Assembly (NCBI GenBank): GCA_022818135.1
Contig: JAFMSR010000003.1
Location: forward strand, 29,291,404-29,355,403
Source: Saxidomus purpurata
Taxonomy: Eukaryota > Mollusca > Bivalvia > Venerida > Veneridae
Length of the DNA: 64,000 bases
Direction: 5' to 3'
Part shown: in pieces, positions 1 through 13,169 of the stretch
Position numbering within the stretch: the stretch's first letter is position 1
Layout of the letters: each line of letters opens with the position of its first letter
The notes under the pieces: model-generated
What the model was told of the DNA's origin: nothing
Seen by the model: the letters and a program-made list of their open reading frames with translations, nothing else
The model's database searches: none
Made by a program: the position numbers and the translations under genes

Positions 1-82
1 TGACTGCTGGATTACACCACTAGTGCAACCGTGTATTCAGAACCCAAGAAGTTTGGATATTATATTTGATCTATATCTTCAG

Positions 83-3000
83 GATGCTTGAAGAGTTGTA
101 TGAAGATCAGGGTGATACAGTGGCTTTACAATATGGAGGATCTCATCTAGTACATAGAATAGAGGGATACAGAAAAATAGCACCCTGGAAGGCACATTCT
201 GTAGATATACTGCAGACATTGTCTAGATACTATAGCAATGCTTTTTCAGGTAAGATGAAAATTGACATGAAGAATGGTTCTTGATTTATTAGTCAGACAT
301 GCACTTTTGCATTGAGAGAATTTAGCTTTCACATTCTTTCTGTAGTATCATGGTAGTTTATACAATTACAGCATTTGTGGTTATCTATAAAGTATACCAG
401 CAGTTTGTTACATGTATGTACTATTTATCTAGTGTGTACCTTCTTAGTCTGAGGCATTGATGATGTTACATTGTTAATTTAAGTGATCACACTGGTATTG
501 CAGATTTAGAGAAGCAGCAGGCAACTAATGTATTTCTTGGATTGTTTTCCCCAAAGGAGAGTTCACCCAATATATGGGATCTGCCAACTGACTTTTACCT
601 ACACAATAAAGATGCTATGGGCAAGAAACTGACGAGAAGAAGGTAAGAAAATAGGTTCTTATTCACTGAACCACTGTTTAAATGTCTTAAATGCCTTTTT
701 TATTGGGCACTTTTCTCACTGATGAATGTAAAATAGACAAAACTTTTAATGTCAGTGTATTCAGTAGTTTCAAACATTTACTAAATCAGGTGAAGAGACT
801 AAGCATCATAACCCAAAACTTCATCATTTGCTTTAATAAGCTCAATTGTGTCAGGGTGAACCATTGTACAGTCCGTCCACCATTTTCTTCAAACTATATC
901 TCTGAAGAAACTAGGCCTATATTAATGAAATTTGGTTGGGATGCTCCTTGCATGAAGCTCTACCACAGATGATCAAAGAATACCATTCCATACAGAACTC
1001 TGGTTGCTTTGGCGATAATAGGAAAAACTTGAAAAATCTTCTTTTCCAAAACACGAAGCGTAGTGCTGAGAGCTTAGATATTTGATAAGCTGAAGTGTGT
1101 AGTTGTCCTCTTTCAAGAGTGTTCAAATCATGCCCTTGGGGTCAAAATTTCTACAAAATATCTACAGAATGTACCTTAAAATTTCATGACATGTACTGAA
1201 TTTCTTGAGTTTACATTCAGTAATGTCACTGATTAAGGAAATTGTTAATAAATGACTGCGGGTGGAATGATTGATATAGAGTGCAAGATAAGAGATTGCA
1301 GTCACTTTTTGACAAACATTTCTGTAATTAACATGTGTGTATATTTCAGCTATACAATGTGGTGTGACCCTCGAGTATTTGACTACTTACCACTGCCTTA
1401 TGCAGAAGGTAATGAAGCTGTTCTTTGTTATCAGTTTTAGTATATACACTATTGTTCTTAAGAAAAATGAATACTTTTTAAACTTAGTATGTGTACATGT
1501 ATTTGTAATCCAGCGTTTTATAGAACATCATTCTTACTCCCAAGCATTTTAAGCTTATTTTATATTTTACTAAATGGCTGTTTAAACAAATAGTTGTGAC
1601 CTCATTACCATGATTTTAAGATCTTAATCAAGTTATGTTGGGAATTGTTAACAATGTAAACAGAAAATACATAAAATTTTCAAGTCTGACAAAGATCGCA
1701 TTATGCTAGATGATCAGTGAACCATAATATACAGAGGTTACTAGCCCTTGAAAGTCAAGGGTACATTGATTGCCTTGGGCGATAGGTTTTGATGGTCATC
1801 TTGAAATTTCAGGGGTCAATGTCTATAAGTTGTAAAAGTCAAGGGTTGATTCTAGGATCAATAATAGTTTGCACAAATCTCTCGAACTCAGTCGAGCAAA
1901 TAGAGCAAAACTACAGACACCTTGAGGAGTGGGGAGTGCCCTTTGTGTTTTTTATAGCAGGTTGGACTTCTCTACAGTAACAGGGATGGTTAATATTGAT
2001 ACCTGCCTTTATTGCACATTTTTAGTTTGAAGGGTCAAAATTAAATTTGTAATGTAAACAAGGATGAGATTATGTGTAGGTTCAGGCATTGGTGATATTT
2101 CAGCTTGCATAGCATTTGTTAATATTGTGGTCTTGAGATTGTTCATTCAAAAACGGAAATAAAAGTGTGGACACCCGTTTTTGAACGCTACAAACCGATA
2201 TGAAACGAACAGAATTTCCAGTTTTCTAAATTTTTTGAAACCATGGGATTTAAACAGCTATTATTAAATACTATAATAAGTTCAAATGTATTTCAAGGTC
2301 TTTAAATTAATGGATTCATTAAGTATTTATAAATCAAGGAAGCAGATTAGATGGTGCCGAATTTATGTACATAGTTACAGAAACATGTATATGGAAAAAG
2401 ATACACAGAAAACCAGGTTCAGAGTGATCATTGATTTTATTAAGCCTCAGTTTGGCGAGGATTTATTCCGAACATGGGGAATATTTTTTAATTCCTACAA
2501 TCTATGATCAAAGAGGTTTGACAAATCTGACTTCGCTAAGTTGAGGTGTTAAAACATAGTTAATTGTATTGTGACAGGTATAGTAAATTAGCCCTATGTT
2601 AATAAGTACCACCATTCGAAACTTTATGGAACTGGTCTTATTAGCGGGGGTAGTCTCGTATTGAGTTTGGCCTTTTTGTACTTGATAGTATTTATTTTAT
2701 TATAGCAACGATCGATTTTGTACATGTAGCAATTGCCGACTTTACAAATTATGCGACAATGAAAATGGTCTGTATAAAGTCTATGTCAATGAATACAAAT
2801 GTATGCGGAAAGCGGTTTATTAGATAAAATCAATTGCGACCGCACTAAACAAAAAATCATAGTATTGCCATTTACTGGAATATGCTGCATTTCAAGATTA
2901 ACGGTTTAGTGATGTCATTTACATGTAGTCCTAAACACTTCAAACTTAAAGTTTCTGATCGCCACTTAAAGAACCAAGAGTAATGCACTGTATTATTGAA

Positions 3001-6000
3001 CAGTAATTCTTACTCCCAATCATTTTTACTTATCTTATATTTTACCAAACTGATTAACAAACAGTTTTTGCTCATCAATTAACATATTTTTTGAACAGAT
3101 GTCGAACCGATTGTCACAGTCAAATGTATTAAATAAAAAATTCAAAGACAATTCATTAAAGTCAAACACTGTCGTGTTTGCTGGATACTCAGTGAACCTT
3201 GATAACATTACAGTTGAATAAGTACATTGATTGCCTTCGTGATATTGGTCATTTGTTGTCTGTAACTTGGGAATGATGTTGTTTAAGGTTCAAGGTTAAG
3301 ATGTAGAATCAATAAACCTTACGAAATTTAGTGAGAAACATTTCAGTCAATCAAATATAGGATTAAAATGGCACTTATTAAGGGGACTGTATTTACAGAG
3401 GATTGGACTTCGACTATATACGGGGATGGTTAAATGTTTCTCTGCCTTTCTTGCACTATTAGATAAATAGTTAAAAATTCGTAATGTAAAAATGATGAAT
3501 TGGTGTCATTTGCCTTACTGGTTGATTTAGCATGGGTAGCTGCTAATAGGGTTTTTGCGTAATTGTGCTGTCAAATCTGTTTGAATGACATGTTTTGGAC
3601 ACCTTTTTAACACTGCAACCCATATCAAAGATTTAGGTCAAAGTTCAGAGGTCATGGTTGAAACCATGGGAAAAGAAATAACGTTAGTACCAGTCATAAC
3701 TGTCTATAGATTGCATTGGTCTTCAGCATAATTAGACATTGTAGGATACGTTGTGCATAATCAAGGTAGATGATCCCTATGGATTTATTAGTTACAGTAC
3801 ATGCCAATGGTTAAGGTGCCACAAGAGAACCAGGTTTAAGACAAAAACTTGTCATCAAAAACAATTTAGTTTTTGGCACAGTTTCAAGTTTACAACTCTG
3901 ACTTTAAGGTTAGATTGGTCATGAGTTAATTGTATTGTGACCCAGGTTATTATGTTTAGGTCAAATCATTTCAATGATCAGGATTTAGTTCTTAATTGCA
4001 TCCCAATCAAAGATTTAGGTCAAAGTTCATAGGTCATGGTACCAGCAACATTGTTAAAAACTTAGATCTCATATTATCTAGAGAATTTTAGGCCTAAGAT
4101 ATTTGAGAAATTGTAAGAATAGTTCCTATTGAGAGAAGAGTGGCCCCTTGATTAGCAACAGGCAATGCGGTAAGGTAACTAGTATCTTCAAGAAAAGAAC
4201 TTGTCCCATCAATAACTAAAGAAAGCAAATTTTGCCTAGTTTCTGTCATATAAACTCTTAGGTAGATTGGTCATGACTTAGGTAGATGGCCCTTATTGAT
4301 GTTTAGGTCAACATTTCAAGATCAGGATGCCTTCTATTGTATCTAATAAGATTCATGAAAAAGGAGCATAAGTATTGCACGCATCTCTTGTTCTAATAGC
4401 CGATTAAGGCACTCTCATTTAATTTAGCATATTTTAGACCCAAAATTTGGAGAAATCTATATAATGTCATTTATTGTTTTCAAAGTGGCCCCTTAAAAGT
4501 ATCAAAAAGAGCAGGTTTGTAAATGCAGGCAATGAAATGTAAATGGCACCTTCTACAAAAAGAAGCAAATCCTTGTATAGAGTGCCTGTATATTTAACCT
4601 CCTGGTACTGTATCGTTTAGGTAGTGGCATGTTATGGATTTGTGATCATGGCTTGTGAATATGACTGTATAAAGGTCATATATTAGAGATGAATGTCTTT
4701 GTATCCTGCAAGGCCTGTTCTGTGACTGTTTTATCACAAGCATTATTACTTCAGTGCAGAGACAGTGTAGTAATGTCAAATGCCTTCACTTTGTAATCAG
4801 TTCAGTACATGTGATTCTTTTAAAATGTGGCCCTTTCCAACATGATTCTGTAGATACGTAAAGAAAACAGTATGCATACAAGTTTTTGAGATAGATTTTT
4901 TTATAAAACACACAGGTTTCAGTGGATATTGTACAAAAATAATTCCAGATGGTTGGAAAGTAAAAATGAAGAATATTGTGCCATTAAAAATACTTGAGTA
5001 GCTAGTATTCTTTTTGATTGCTGACATGGTTTAAATCTTTAGACATAAGTCCAGCAGTCTTTCAAGATTTTTCGTAACTGATTGTATTTAAGTAAAATAA
5101 TGGGAAATGTCGTGAGTAGAGAAAATTGAGGTATCAGTAAATGTTTTAACAGAATGGTTTTCTTAGCTTTTTTGTCAGTAACAGTGTTTTAGTGATAATA
5201 TTATACTTCGTTGTCTTTTTCCAGCCTTATATCTTTTCTGTTTATTTTTAAAGGTAGGAGTTCAGCTATGTAAAAATTAACATTTTAATTCACCTAAGAA
5301 CTAAGAGGTCAAGAGTGAGCTATTGTGATCAATGATTGTCTGGCATCCGTCTGTCTGTCCAGTTCTAGACTCTAGCTCTCTAGAAGTCACAAAAATCCAT
5401 GTTGGGTTCGGTTCTTGGCTGTCTAGGGTCAAGAAGTATCTCACTAGGTCACATAATAGAAAAACACTAGATGTCACATTTTTTACCAGATCTACATGAA
5501 ACTTGGCCACAATGTTTATCTAAAGAAAATACAGGTCAAGTTTGAATTTGGATCAGCACGTGTCAAAATCGAGGTCACCAAATCAAGACATAGAAAATAC
5601 TTGTAAGGATGCTAGAGGCCAAATTTTCTACCAGATTTACACAAAGTTCAGTCAAAATATAAAAATATAGGTCAAGTTTGAAAGTGGGTCATCTAAGGTA
5701 AAGAAACTAGAGCCCTCTCTAATATAATAAAATAAATCTTTTTAAGCACTTTACCAGTCATGCATATAACATGATGAGAATGTTTATCTTAATAAAATCA
5801 AGGTCAAGTTTGAAAATGAGTCACCTAGCGTTCTACCTGAACTACATTAAATGTGATCAGAATGTTTGTATAAAGTATTTGTCTAGTTTGAAACTGGGAC
5901 ATCTAGAATTCAAAACTAGGTTACAAGGTAAAGTGATAGGAAATGCTTATATGCATTCTAGAGGGCACATTTTCTACTTTATCTACTTGGTACATATTGA

Positions 6001-9000
6001 TGATGTTTCTCTTTTTAAGATCTAAGAAAAAAATCTAAGATCTGGAAACTGGGTTAAGTAGATTAAAGAACTTGAACACTTAAGTAAACAAAAGCATTGT
6101 CAACGCTCCAGATGCCACATTTTCCACAAGATCTACACTGAATTTTATTATAGTTAGACCCTAGATTAATTTTAACCTTTTGTCATGCAATTCTGAATGT
6201 TTTCTGAGTTACTCGGGTGAGCAATCAAGGGCCACATTGGCCTTCTTGTTTTACTTCTGTAGTCATTGTTGAAAGCGTTATAATTATGGAACATTAGCAT
6301 AATTATATGTGCTAATATGTTGGAGACAGTGTTAATTCAGGTCAAACGGCATGGATCTGAACACTGATCTGGATGCTTAATGTTTGTTTGGCTTGATAGA
6401 ACTTATATTTGCATGAAGATTTACTTAGATGTGTATTACCAATGTATTAGGTTAGCCGCTTTTTCTCGACGTGGAAGTGGAATATTTCTCATGTATTCTG
6501 GAAGGTTTGACAAATCTATAAGTATATACCCACAGTTTAATCTTATTCCTAATCCCTGTAGTAAGTGTGGTTCTAGTTAGTGTAATTTTTAATTTTAACT
6601 CTTTTCCCCCAAATAAGTCAATCTATCCACTAATGTCAACAGTACTATTCAATGTTTTGAGAGATGGTAAGAATTCAACATTTGAATAGCAAATAGTAAA
6701 GACCGTAGCTACCACAAATATGTATTTACTAGGCTGATTATGGTCTACACTGTGCTAAAGCAGTGAAACCTGTCAACAACAAAAATATAAGTTAAGATTG
6801 TGTGGATTTAGAACTAAATTCTTCACAGTTCATAAGTATATTACACATATTAGTTTTCTGGCATACTATGACAAGTATTATAGGCATGTAGAAATTGACC
6901 AGATCACTTCTGTAACTAGAACTACACATATTTTGAATTGTGTTATACATTGTATTTTCATAAATACAATTGTATCTTAAAGTGCTTTTTTACCAATTTC
7001 CTGATTATAAAATATTAAATCTTTCGCTATTAGCTTGACATGTAGTCTGATCCCTCTTTGCCAAAACATCAAATCAAAGTACTACTAAATCCGTTCCATA
7101 CCAAAACATCAAAATCAAAGCACTACTAAATCTGTACCATACCAAAACACCCAAATCAAAGCACTACTAAATCTGTACCATACCAAAACATCAAAATCAA
7201 AGCACTACTAAGTATGTACCACACAAAAACATCAAAATGAGAGCACTACTAAATCTGTACCATGCCAAAACATCTCAATCAAAGCACTAATAAATCTGTA
7301 CCATGCTAAAACATCCCAATCAAAGCACTACTAGATCTGTACCATGTCAAAACATACAAATCAAAGCACTACTAAATCTGTACCATACAAAAACATCCCA
7401 ATAAAAGCACTACTAAATCTGTACCATGCCAAAACATCCCAATCAAAGCACTACTAAATATGTACCATGTAAAAACATACAAATCAAAGCACTAGTTAAT
7501 CTGTACCATGTCAAAACATACAAATCAAAGCACTACTAAATCTGTACCATGTAAAAACACCAAAATAAAATAGACATTTAGAACACTTCTACATTTGTAC
7601 CAGAAGTTTGTATACAGGAATATAGTAGGCTAGTTGAACTGTATTTATATATCATTACCTGATCATGGCATGAAATGTTTTAATACAAGTCTTGGATAGT
7701 TTCACCAAAGCACTTGCTCACTGGCTTATTGTTTTTAAAAAGCATCACAGACTGGGTAATTGAAGAAGTAATAACATATATTGCTGGTAGATTCTTACAA
7801 ACTTTGTTCAGGTTTGAATCAGTCAACATTTTCTGCCGTTTTTGTAACGTCAGTAATAATTTTTACCAGATTTTAGCACCATATTTTTTCCCGGTGTTCA
7901 GGTCTTTGTATTCAACATTGTATGCAATCTCTTTTCTCTGCTTCATCTCTTATGAAGACATATATTTAATTTAAATAGCTTTAGGCAATATGTAATAGAA
8001 AGATACATGTATACTGCTTTATGTTGAGACTTGCTAGGGAGATGAGACTGTGTTTATGAATTCAGGATGCAAAGCTATTCCTTTGCCAAACAGGGCAACT
8101 GTTCGGTGACTTTCTGATAACAGATCATAATCTGTAAATGACTTGTATCAAGATCTCTGTCAAGTTTGATATATGCAAATAGTTTAAGATCTGTAAACAG
8201 CTTCTGTTCATTCCACTCACTTATAGCCAAAGATAATAATTAGAAATTATTTAGCTTTAATTTGTGGTTGTACATATGGGAGAAAAGCTTTTAAATTATC
8301 TAATTATGGAGAAAGGGGGCTGTGCATGTAGTAATAGCCAGGTTCTGTAGTCACTCTTCTCACAGACTGATTGTGATGATACTTTTCTCTATCATACATA
8401 GGATAATGTGCAACATATGTTTGACATATGTTAACCTTATGTCAAACATGTGTTGCAAAACATATGTGTAACATGTGTTTCGGACCACGCATGTTTTACA
8501 CATGTTACTAACATATGTCGAACACATGTTGCACATATTTTAACATGTGTTTAAGATGTGTTACTAATCATGTGTTTACTACCACTTGTTAAACACATGT
8601 TAGCCATAACACGTGAGTAACACATGTTAATCATATTTGTAAAACACATGTGCAAAACATGCAAGGTACAAACACATGTTAGTAAACCTATGTCAAAAAT
8701 ATGTTATGAAACACATCTTAGCCATAACACATGAATAACACATGTTAATCATATGTTGGTATAACACATGTGCAAAACATGTAAGGTACAAACACATGTT
8801 AGTAAACATATGTCAGAAATATGTTATGAAACACATCTTATTCATAACACATGAATAACACATGTTAATCATATTTTTAACATGTGTTTATCAAAACATG
8901 TGTGGAACAAATGTTGCACATTTGCCTGTGTAGTGATCAGTATATCTGTCCGTGAATCTTCTTACTTGGGATTTCCTCTTGATATACGTAAAACATTTTG

Positions 9001-12000
9001 TTTTACTATTGTGTTAATAAGAAACAGCTTTTTATGCCCCCGAAGGGTTGTGTATTAAAATCGCACCCTCCGTCCGTCTGTCTGTCCTTCTGACCGTCTG
9101 TGAGTCCCCATTTACAAATTCGTGTCCAGACTGTAACTCTGTCATGCATTGAAGGATTTTAAAATAACTTGGCACAAATGTCTAGCACATCAAGACCACG
9201 TGTCGTGTGCAAGACCCACGGCCCTACTTCATAGGTCAAGGTCACGCTTGAAGTTTGAAGGTTATGGAATCCTCTATATATGCACACATTCGTGTCCGGA
9301 CTGTAACTTTGTCATGCATTGAAGGATTTTAAAATAACTTGGCACAAATGTCTAGCACATCAAGACGATGTGTCCCATGCAAGACCTATGTCCCTACCTC
9401 AAAGGTTAAGGTCACACAAGGCCTATGTCCCTACCTCAAAGGTCAAGGTCACACTTAGAGTTTGAAGGTAATGGAAACCTGTATACATATGTACACATTC
9501 ATGTCCGGACTGTAACTTTGTCATGCATTGAAGGATTTTAAAATAACTTAGCACAAATGTCTAGCACATCAAGACGACGTGTTGCGTGTAAGACCCACAT
9601 CCTTACCGCAAAGGTCAAGGTCACACTTGGAGTTTGAAGGTTATGGAATCCTGTATATATGCACACATTCGTGTCCGGACTGTAACTTTGTAATGCATTG
9701 AAGGATTTTAAAATAACTTGGCACAATAATCTAGCACATCAAGACAATGTGTTGCATGCAAGACCTACGTCCCTACCTCAAAGGTCAAGGTCACACTTAG
9801 AGTTTGAAGGTAATGGAATCCTGTATATAGGATTTTAAAATAACTTGGCACAAATGTCTAGCACATCAAGACGATGTGTCGCATGCAGACCTGTCCACCT
9901 CAAAGGTCAAGGTCACACTTAGAGTTTGAAGGTAATGGAGTCTTTATATATGCACACATTCGTGTCCGGACTATAACTTTGTCATGCATTGATTGATTTA
10001 AAAATAACTTGGCACATATGTCTAGCACATCAAGACGATGTGTCGCATGGATTTTAAAATTACATACCACAATTATTGAGCACATGGAGAGGACAAAGAC
10101 TGTGAGACACCTCTTTCTGGGGCATTTGTCACTTGTGAGGGACAGCTCTTGTTTACTAATTGTTTCATCATTATACATTATAATAAACATGCTTTCATGT
10201 GATAAAATTGCATTAAATCAGAATAAATAGCAGATTTTTACACTCTATTGATTAAACATAATCTTCAATTACGTTATACATTGTACATATTTTCTTATTA
10301 GTAGCTTGTAGATATCCATGATTTGACCTATTATTTGTAGTATATTTAAGCTTTTGAAACATAGAAAATCTGTTCAGTCAATGTTTTTGTAATAAAATGG
10401 CAGTTTTCTTAGAGAATAGGCATATTATAAAGGAACGGTTGGTGTTTGTACATGCTGATAATATTCAAGGTTTATAGGGCATAACAGACTAAAATCTTTT
10501 GATCTTTAAAACTACCCTGAGGTAAAACCATAAACTAATTACTTCTTCAGTCATGAGGTGAATCCAAACATAAGTGGCAAAGAATCAACATCTTCTCTCA
10601 CATCATACACATCAGAGGAAGGGAGTATGAGTAGTGGAAGCAGCGTGGAGGGGGACATTGTTACATCTTCCTCTGATGATGAAGACAGCTACAGTAACAT
10701 GCATGACTGGCCAGGATATACCAGCTTTGATGAAAACATATATGACCTTGACCTGGCAAAATTTGAGGAAGATGAACAGACCCAGGACATGTACAAAAGG
10801 TTACAATGGTTAACTAGTTCATCTAATCGCACCATGACCAAACTGCTTTTAAGATGGCAGCAAAGAGCCGAGAACAAAGTTTTGTATCTTATTTAGTAAT
10901 GTTTGTTTGTTTGTAGGGGTTTAATGCCTGTTTCAAGAGTATTTTAGTTATTGTAATAAGCGACCAGTTTACCTAACCTGTGTTGAATCCTGGGAAGAAA
11001 CTGTACTGTCCCCATCTTCAGTGACAAACTGCAAACTTTCTCACATAGAGACATAATAATCCTTAGCATGGTTCGAATCCATGACCTTTCATTAACGAGA
11101 GGTTACAGTGATATACTACAAGACAGTGATTTTAACCACTCGTTCAAAGAGGCAGACATTATGTAGTAAAAAGAATGATAGTTTGTTGTTGTTGGCTATT
11201 TGCAATTGTCCAATTATTTTGTTGTATTGTAACTCTTCTATTGTGTCTAGTATAGAACGTTAAAACCAATAACCTACAGAACTTTTGAACCAAGAAATTG
11301 ATCAAGATGAATGACAGTTACTGTTTCTGTATGAATAGCTGTCTACAAGCAACTTGTCCGCTTTATAAAATGACACAGATTGCAGCATTCAAAAATGCTT
11401 TGGAATCTTAGTACAGTATGGTAAAAAATTGATTTGACTGAAGTACACAATCTCACAAAAGCGTAGTGTGAGATAACATTGTGTTAGAAACAGCACTACA
11501 ATATTAAAGAATGATTATCAGAAAGGTGTTTAGTATAGTTTGTAAGTTTGTATGAATGCAAGAGGTACCTCTTCTAAAATTCTGTTTTTCATGGATACTT
11601 ATACCCATCCAATGAAGTCAGTGAACTTAAATTTTTGCCTTTAAAGATTTGTATTGACTTTGAATTATTGTCTAACTGATGTGTCATATAATAGGTACAC
11701 AGAGCTGGGTGCTGCTGAATATGCTGGTCAGGATGACAATGATGAAAGTGGTGTTGAAAATGTCAAACAAGCAAAAATTACACTACCTGAAGTCCCTGAA
11801 ATGTAAGTATAAATTTTACTTCTTGTGGCTCCATTATTTCCTCTATGCCTTAATTCCTGTGTTTTCATGTTTGGCTTAATCTTTTATTAAAATGACATTC
11901 GTTTTGCTATTCAAATCTCTACATGAATCTTGCTCAATGTTGCTTACATGGAGTGACATGGTTGGCATTGGTTCATCTTTCTTTTTCTCTTTTATTTTGG

Positions 12001-12264
12001 CCTTAGGGTACAGAAAAGTGATTTTGGACTGTCTTAAACTTGAGGTATGTTTTACTTCAGTGATAACTTACAAATGAAATGTATTTCAGAAAGCCCCTGG
12101 GGGAGTATAGGAGTGATATATACTGTGTTGAGGAGCCTACAGTAAGCAAACGATCTTTGGAACTGTATATACAGTATGTCAGATGTGGAATACAAGGAGC
12201 ATCAGAGCCCAGTGCTGCCAATAAAGAAATCTACAGAAACTATGTCAGACAGTTGTATATGTGA
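83..12264 (+). CDS. FIG4: FIG4 polyphosphoinositide phosphatase, C-terminal part (six exons seen)
   Basis: FIG4 is a SAC-domain lipid phosphatase that works with PIKfyve and VAC14 to control PI(3,5)P2 on endolysosomes. Exons with matching phases are 83-249 ([38 protein letters not shown]), 504-642 ([25 protein letters not shown]), 1350-1408 ([19 protein letters not shown]), 10551-10799 (Ser/Asp/Glu-rich linker), 11695-11802 and 12090-12264 (DIYCVEEP, then [14 protein letters not shown] and TGA). These follow the vertebrate FIG4 order from the late SAC domain to the C-terminus, where the human protein ends in a similar YREYIRNRYL-type peptide. The 5' exons, including the catalytic CX5R(T/S) motif, lie left of the window. 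Exon 1350-1408 ends in phase 1 but exon 10551 needs two bases before it, so at least one exon is missing or unrecognised between them. Other junctions are clean. The gene ends about 900 bases from the convergent EMI/EGF gene. Confidence 0.9.
880..1160. repeat. dispersed bivalve-type repeat in a FIG4 intron
   Basis: This stretch shares phrases such as GCATGAAGCTCTACCA, CTGGTTGCT and GAGCTTAGATATTT with 59,450-59,620. It is therefore a decayed copy of a dispersed repeat. No coding capacity is evident. Confidence 0.6.
1409..5280. other. large FIG4 intron, first part: decayed duplicated repeats
   Basis: No exon was recognised. Segments near 1,780-2,030 and 3,240-3,470 are diverged copies of each other (both contain GGTTGGACTTC-like text, then GGGGATGGTTAA and a CTGCCTTT...TTGCAC block). 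Phrases such as CAAAGATTTAGGTCAAAGTTCA recur at 3,625 and 4,010. It looks like one old repeat family, several copies deep. Confidence 0.5.
5290..6260 (+). repeat. dispersed repeat of the GGTGAGC...CTTGTTTT type
   Basis: The element begins near TTCACCTAAGAAC / GAGTGAGCTATTGTGATC and a GTCTGTCTGTCC stretch. It contains several internal copies of an AGATCTACATGAAACTTGG / GGTCAAGTTTGAA module, and ends with GGGTGAGCAATCAAGGGCC...TTCTTGTTTT. A related shorter copy lies at 24,150-24,530. Short ORFs across it are the repeat module read through. Confidence 0.6.
6261..7035. other. intronic sequence, nothing recognised
   Basis: AT-rich intronic DNA between two repeats. I see no exon with flanking splice sites and no repeat structure. 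Confidence 0.5.
7040..7565 (+). repeat. 41-bp minisatellite, about 12-13 copies
   Basis: The unit reads roughly ACCATGCCAAAACATCC followed by AATCAAAGCACTACTAAATC. Successive ACTACTAAA blocks start at 7,081, 7,122 and 7,163, giving an exact 41-base period. Copies differ by scattered substitutions and rarely by indels. It lies inside the large FIG4 intron. Confidence 0.9.
7566..8394. other. intronic sequence, nothing recognised
   Basis: Unique-looking AT-rich DNA. The longest open frame (7,714-7,974) has no family resemblance and no supporting splice sites. Confidence 0.45.
8395..8930. repeat. cluster of ACATGTGT/ACACATGT palindromes with a ~121-bp higher-order repeat
   Basis: The stretch is packed with ACATATGT, ACACATGT and ACATGTGT words in both orientations. 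Its right half repeats with a spacing of about 121 bases (AACACATGTGCAAAACATG at 8,643 and again at 8,764). Because the word is self-complementary, the stretch can fold on itself at many registers. Confidence 0.8.
9030..10080. repeat. GTCC-bearing dispersed repeat with ~190-bp internal tandem modules
   Basis: It starts near TATGCCCCCGAAGGG and a CCGTCCGTCTGTCTGTCC run. A module with TGTCCGGACTGTAACTTTG, GAAGGATTTTAAAATAACTT, TCTAGCACATCAAGAC and AAGGTCAAGGTCACAC then repeats about five times, the last copies truncated. Related but scrambled text lies at 53,900-54,660. Short ORFs here are repeat read-through. Confidence 0.7.
10905..11165 (-). repeat. tRNA-derived SINE-like element
   Basis: On the minus strand a tRNA-like head carries a B-box-like GGATTCGAACC and an A-box-like stretch near CGAGTGGTTAAAATC. 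A body and a tail ending in TACAAACAAACAAAC follow. The body phrases (GTTTAATGCC, TTCAAGAGTATTTTAG, GTAATAAGCG) resemble the central region of common molluscan SINEs, recalled from memory. It lies in the intron between FIG4 exons 10551-10799 and 11695-11802. Confidence 0.55.
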
Positions 12265-13169
12265 TTAATCATGTGTTACTAAGAGAATGTGATTACTAGA
12301 CAGGCTTTGGTAAACAAGACATTTGAATTGACTTGACTGTGATAGAAAGACATTTTAAGAAGTGATGTTAGACTGCACAATCACAAAATTTTTCGTCAGT
12401 TTTTACTGCTATCTAGGTAGGATCAGACTTTGAACAACCTGTGCATATTTATCTTTGAAAGCCTGGAGTTTTTAAACTTGCAATTTATACACAACTGTCT
12501 AGTCTATATTATTTGATAAATCTTGTTTCAACGTGCTCACTACATGAACAGTGTGACACACTACTGTCACATTACATAGCAGTTTTATATTACATTTATC
12601 ATGATATCATTTATGACAAGGGACCATGTGCAATAGCCAAGATTATGATCTTGAACTGTGTCATCTACAGATGTATGTTACAGTTCCATAACAGTAACAG
12701 ATTTCTAGGTTTGTAACTGTATGTAAGGGGAGACGTTATAACATTCATTTGCCTGGGTAGATACATAGAGATGTTAAGTGTTCATTACATTTTGCTTTTT
12801 TAATTGTTAAAGAAATACAATTAAAACTGTTAAATATAATTTTGCATTGCTGTTTTCCCAAACATACTAATGATCACACCCTTAAAATGACAGACAGAAG
12901 GTCATGTGCAAAATTCCATCATGTACAGACAGAAAACATACATTAAAGCGGAATTATAGTGCTACATCTTACAAAGATGAAGTCATTTTGTTCTATTTTT
13001 GGTAAATATGTGCAACCATTTGATAAATGGCCTCTTTATGTTTCAGTTAATGCCTGCATTTCTGTATTTGTTCCATCAGTGAGTATTGTCTTGCCACTCC
13101 CATCTGTCAAATGAAAGAAATATTTTCTGCCATGTCTTGCTGTAAGCTGTCTTGTAAACATACACTATG
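12265..13169. other. intergenic spacer between two convergent genes
   Basis: This holds the presumed 3' UTRs of FIG4 (+) and the EMI/EGF gene (-). I see no further gene and no clear single polyadenylation signal for either. Confidence 0.5.

Noticed and set aside
5771..6025. 84-residue ORF as an exon
   Set aside because: It lies inside a dispersed repeat and its peptide reflects the repeat module.
7040..7565. Possible CRISPR-like array (41-bp regular repeats)
   Set aside because: The repeats are head-to-tail with no unique spacers, and the setting is a eukaryotic intron. It is a minisatellite.
10689..10877. Minus-strand ORF over the FIG4 acidic exon
   Set aside because: Shadow of the + strand FIG4 exon 10551-10799, which has matched splice phases.
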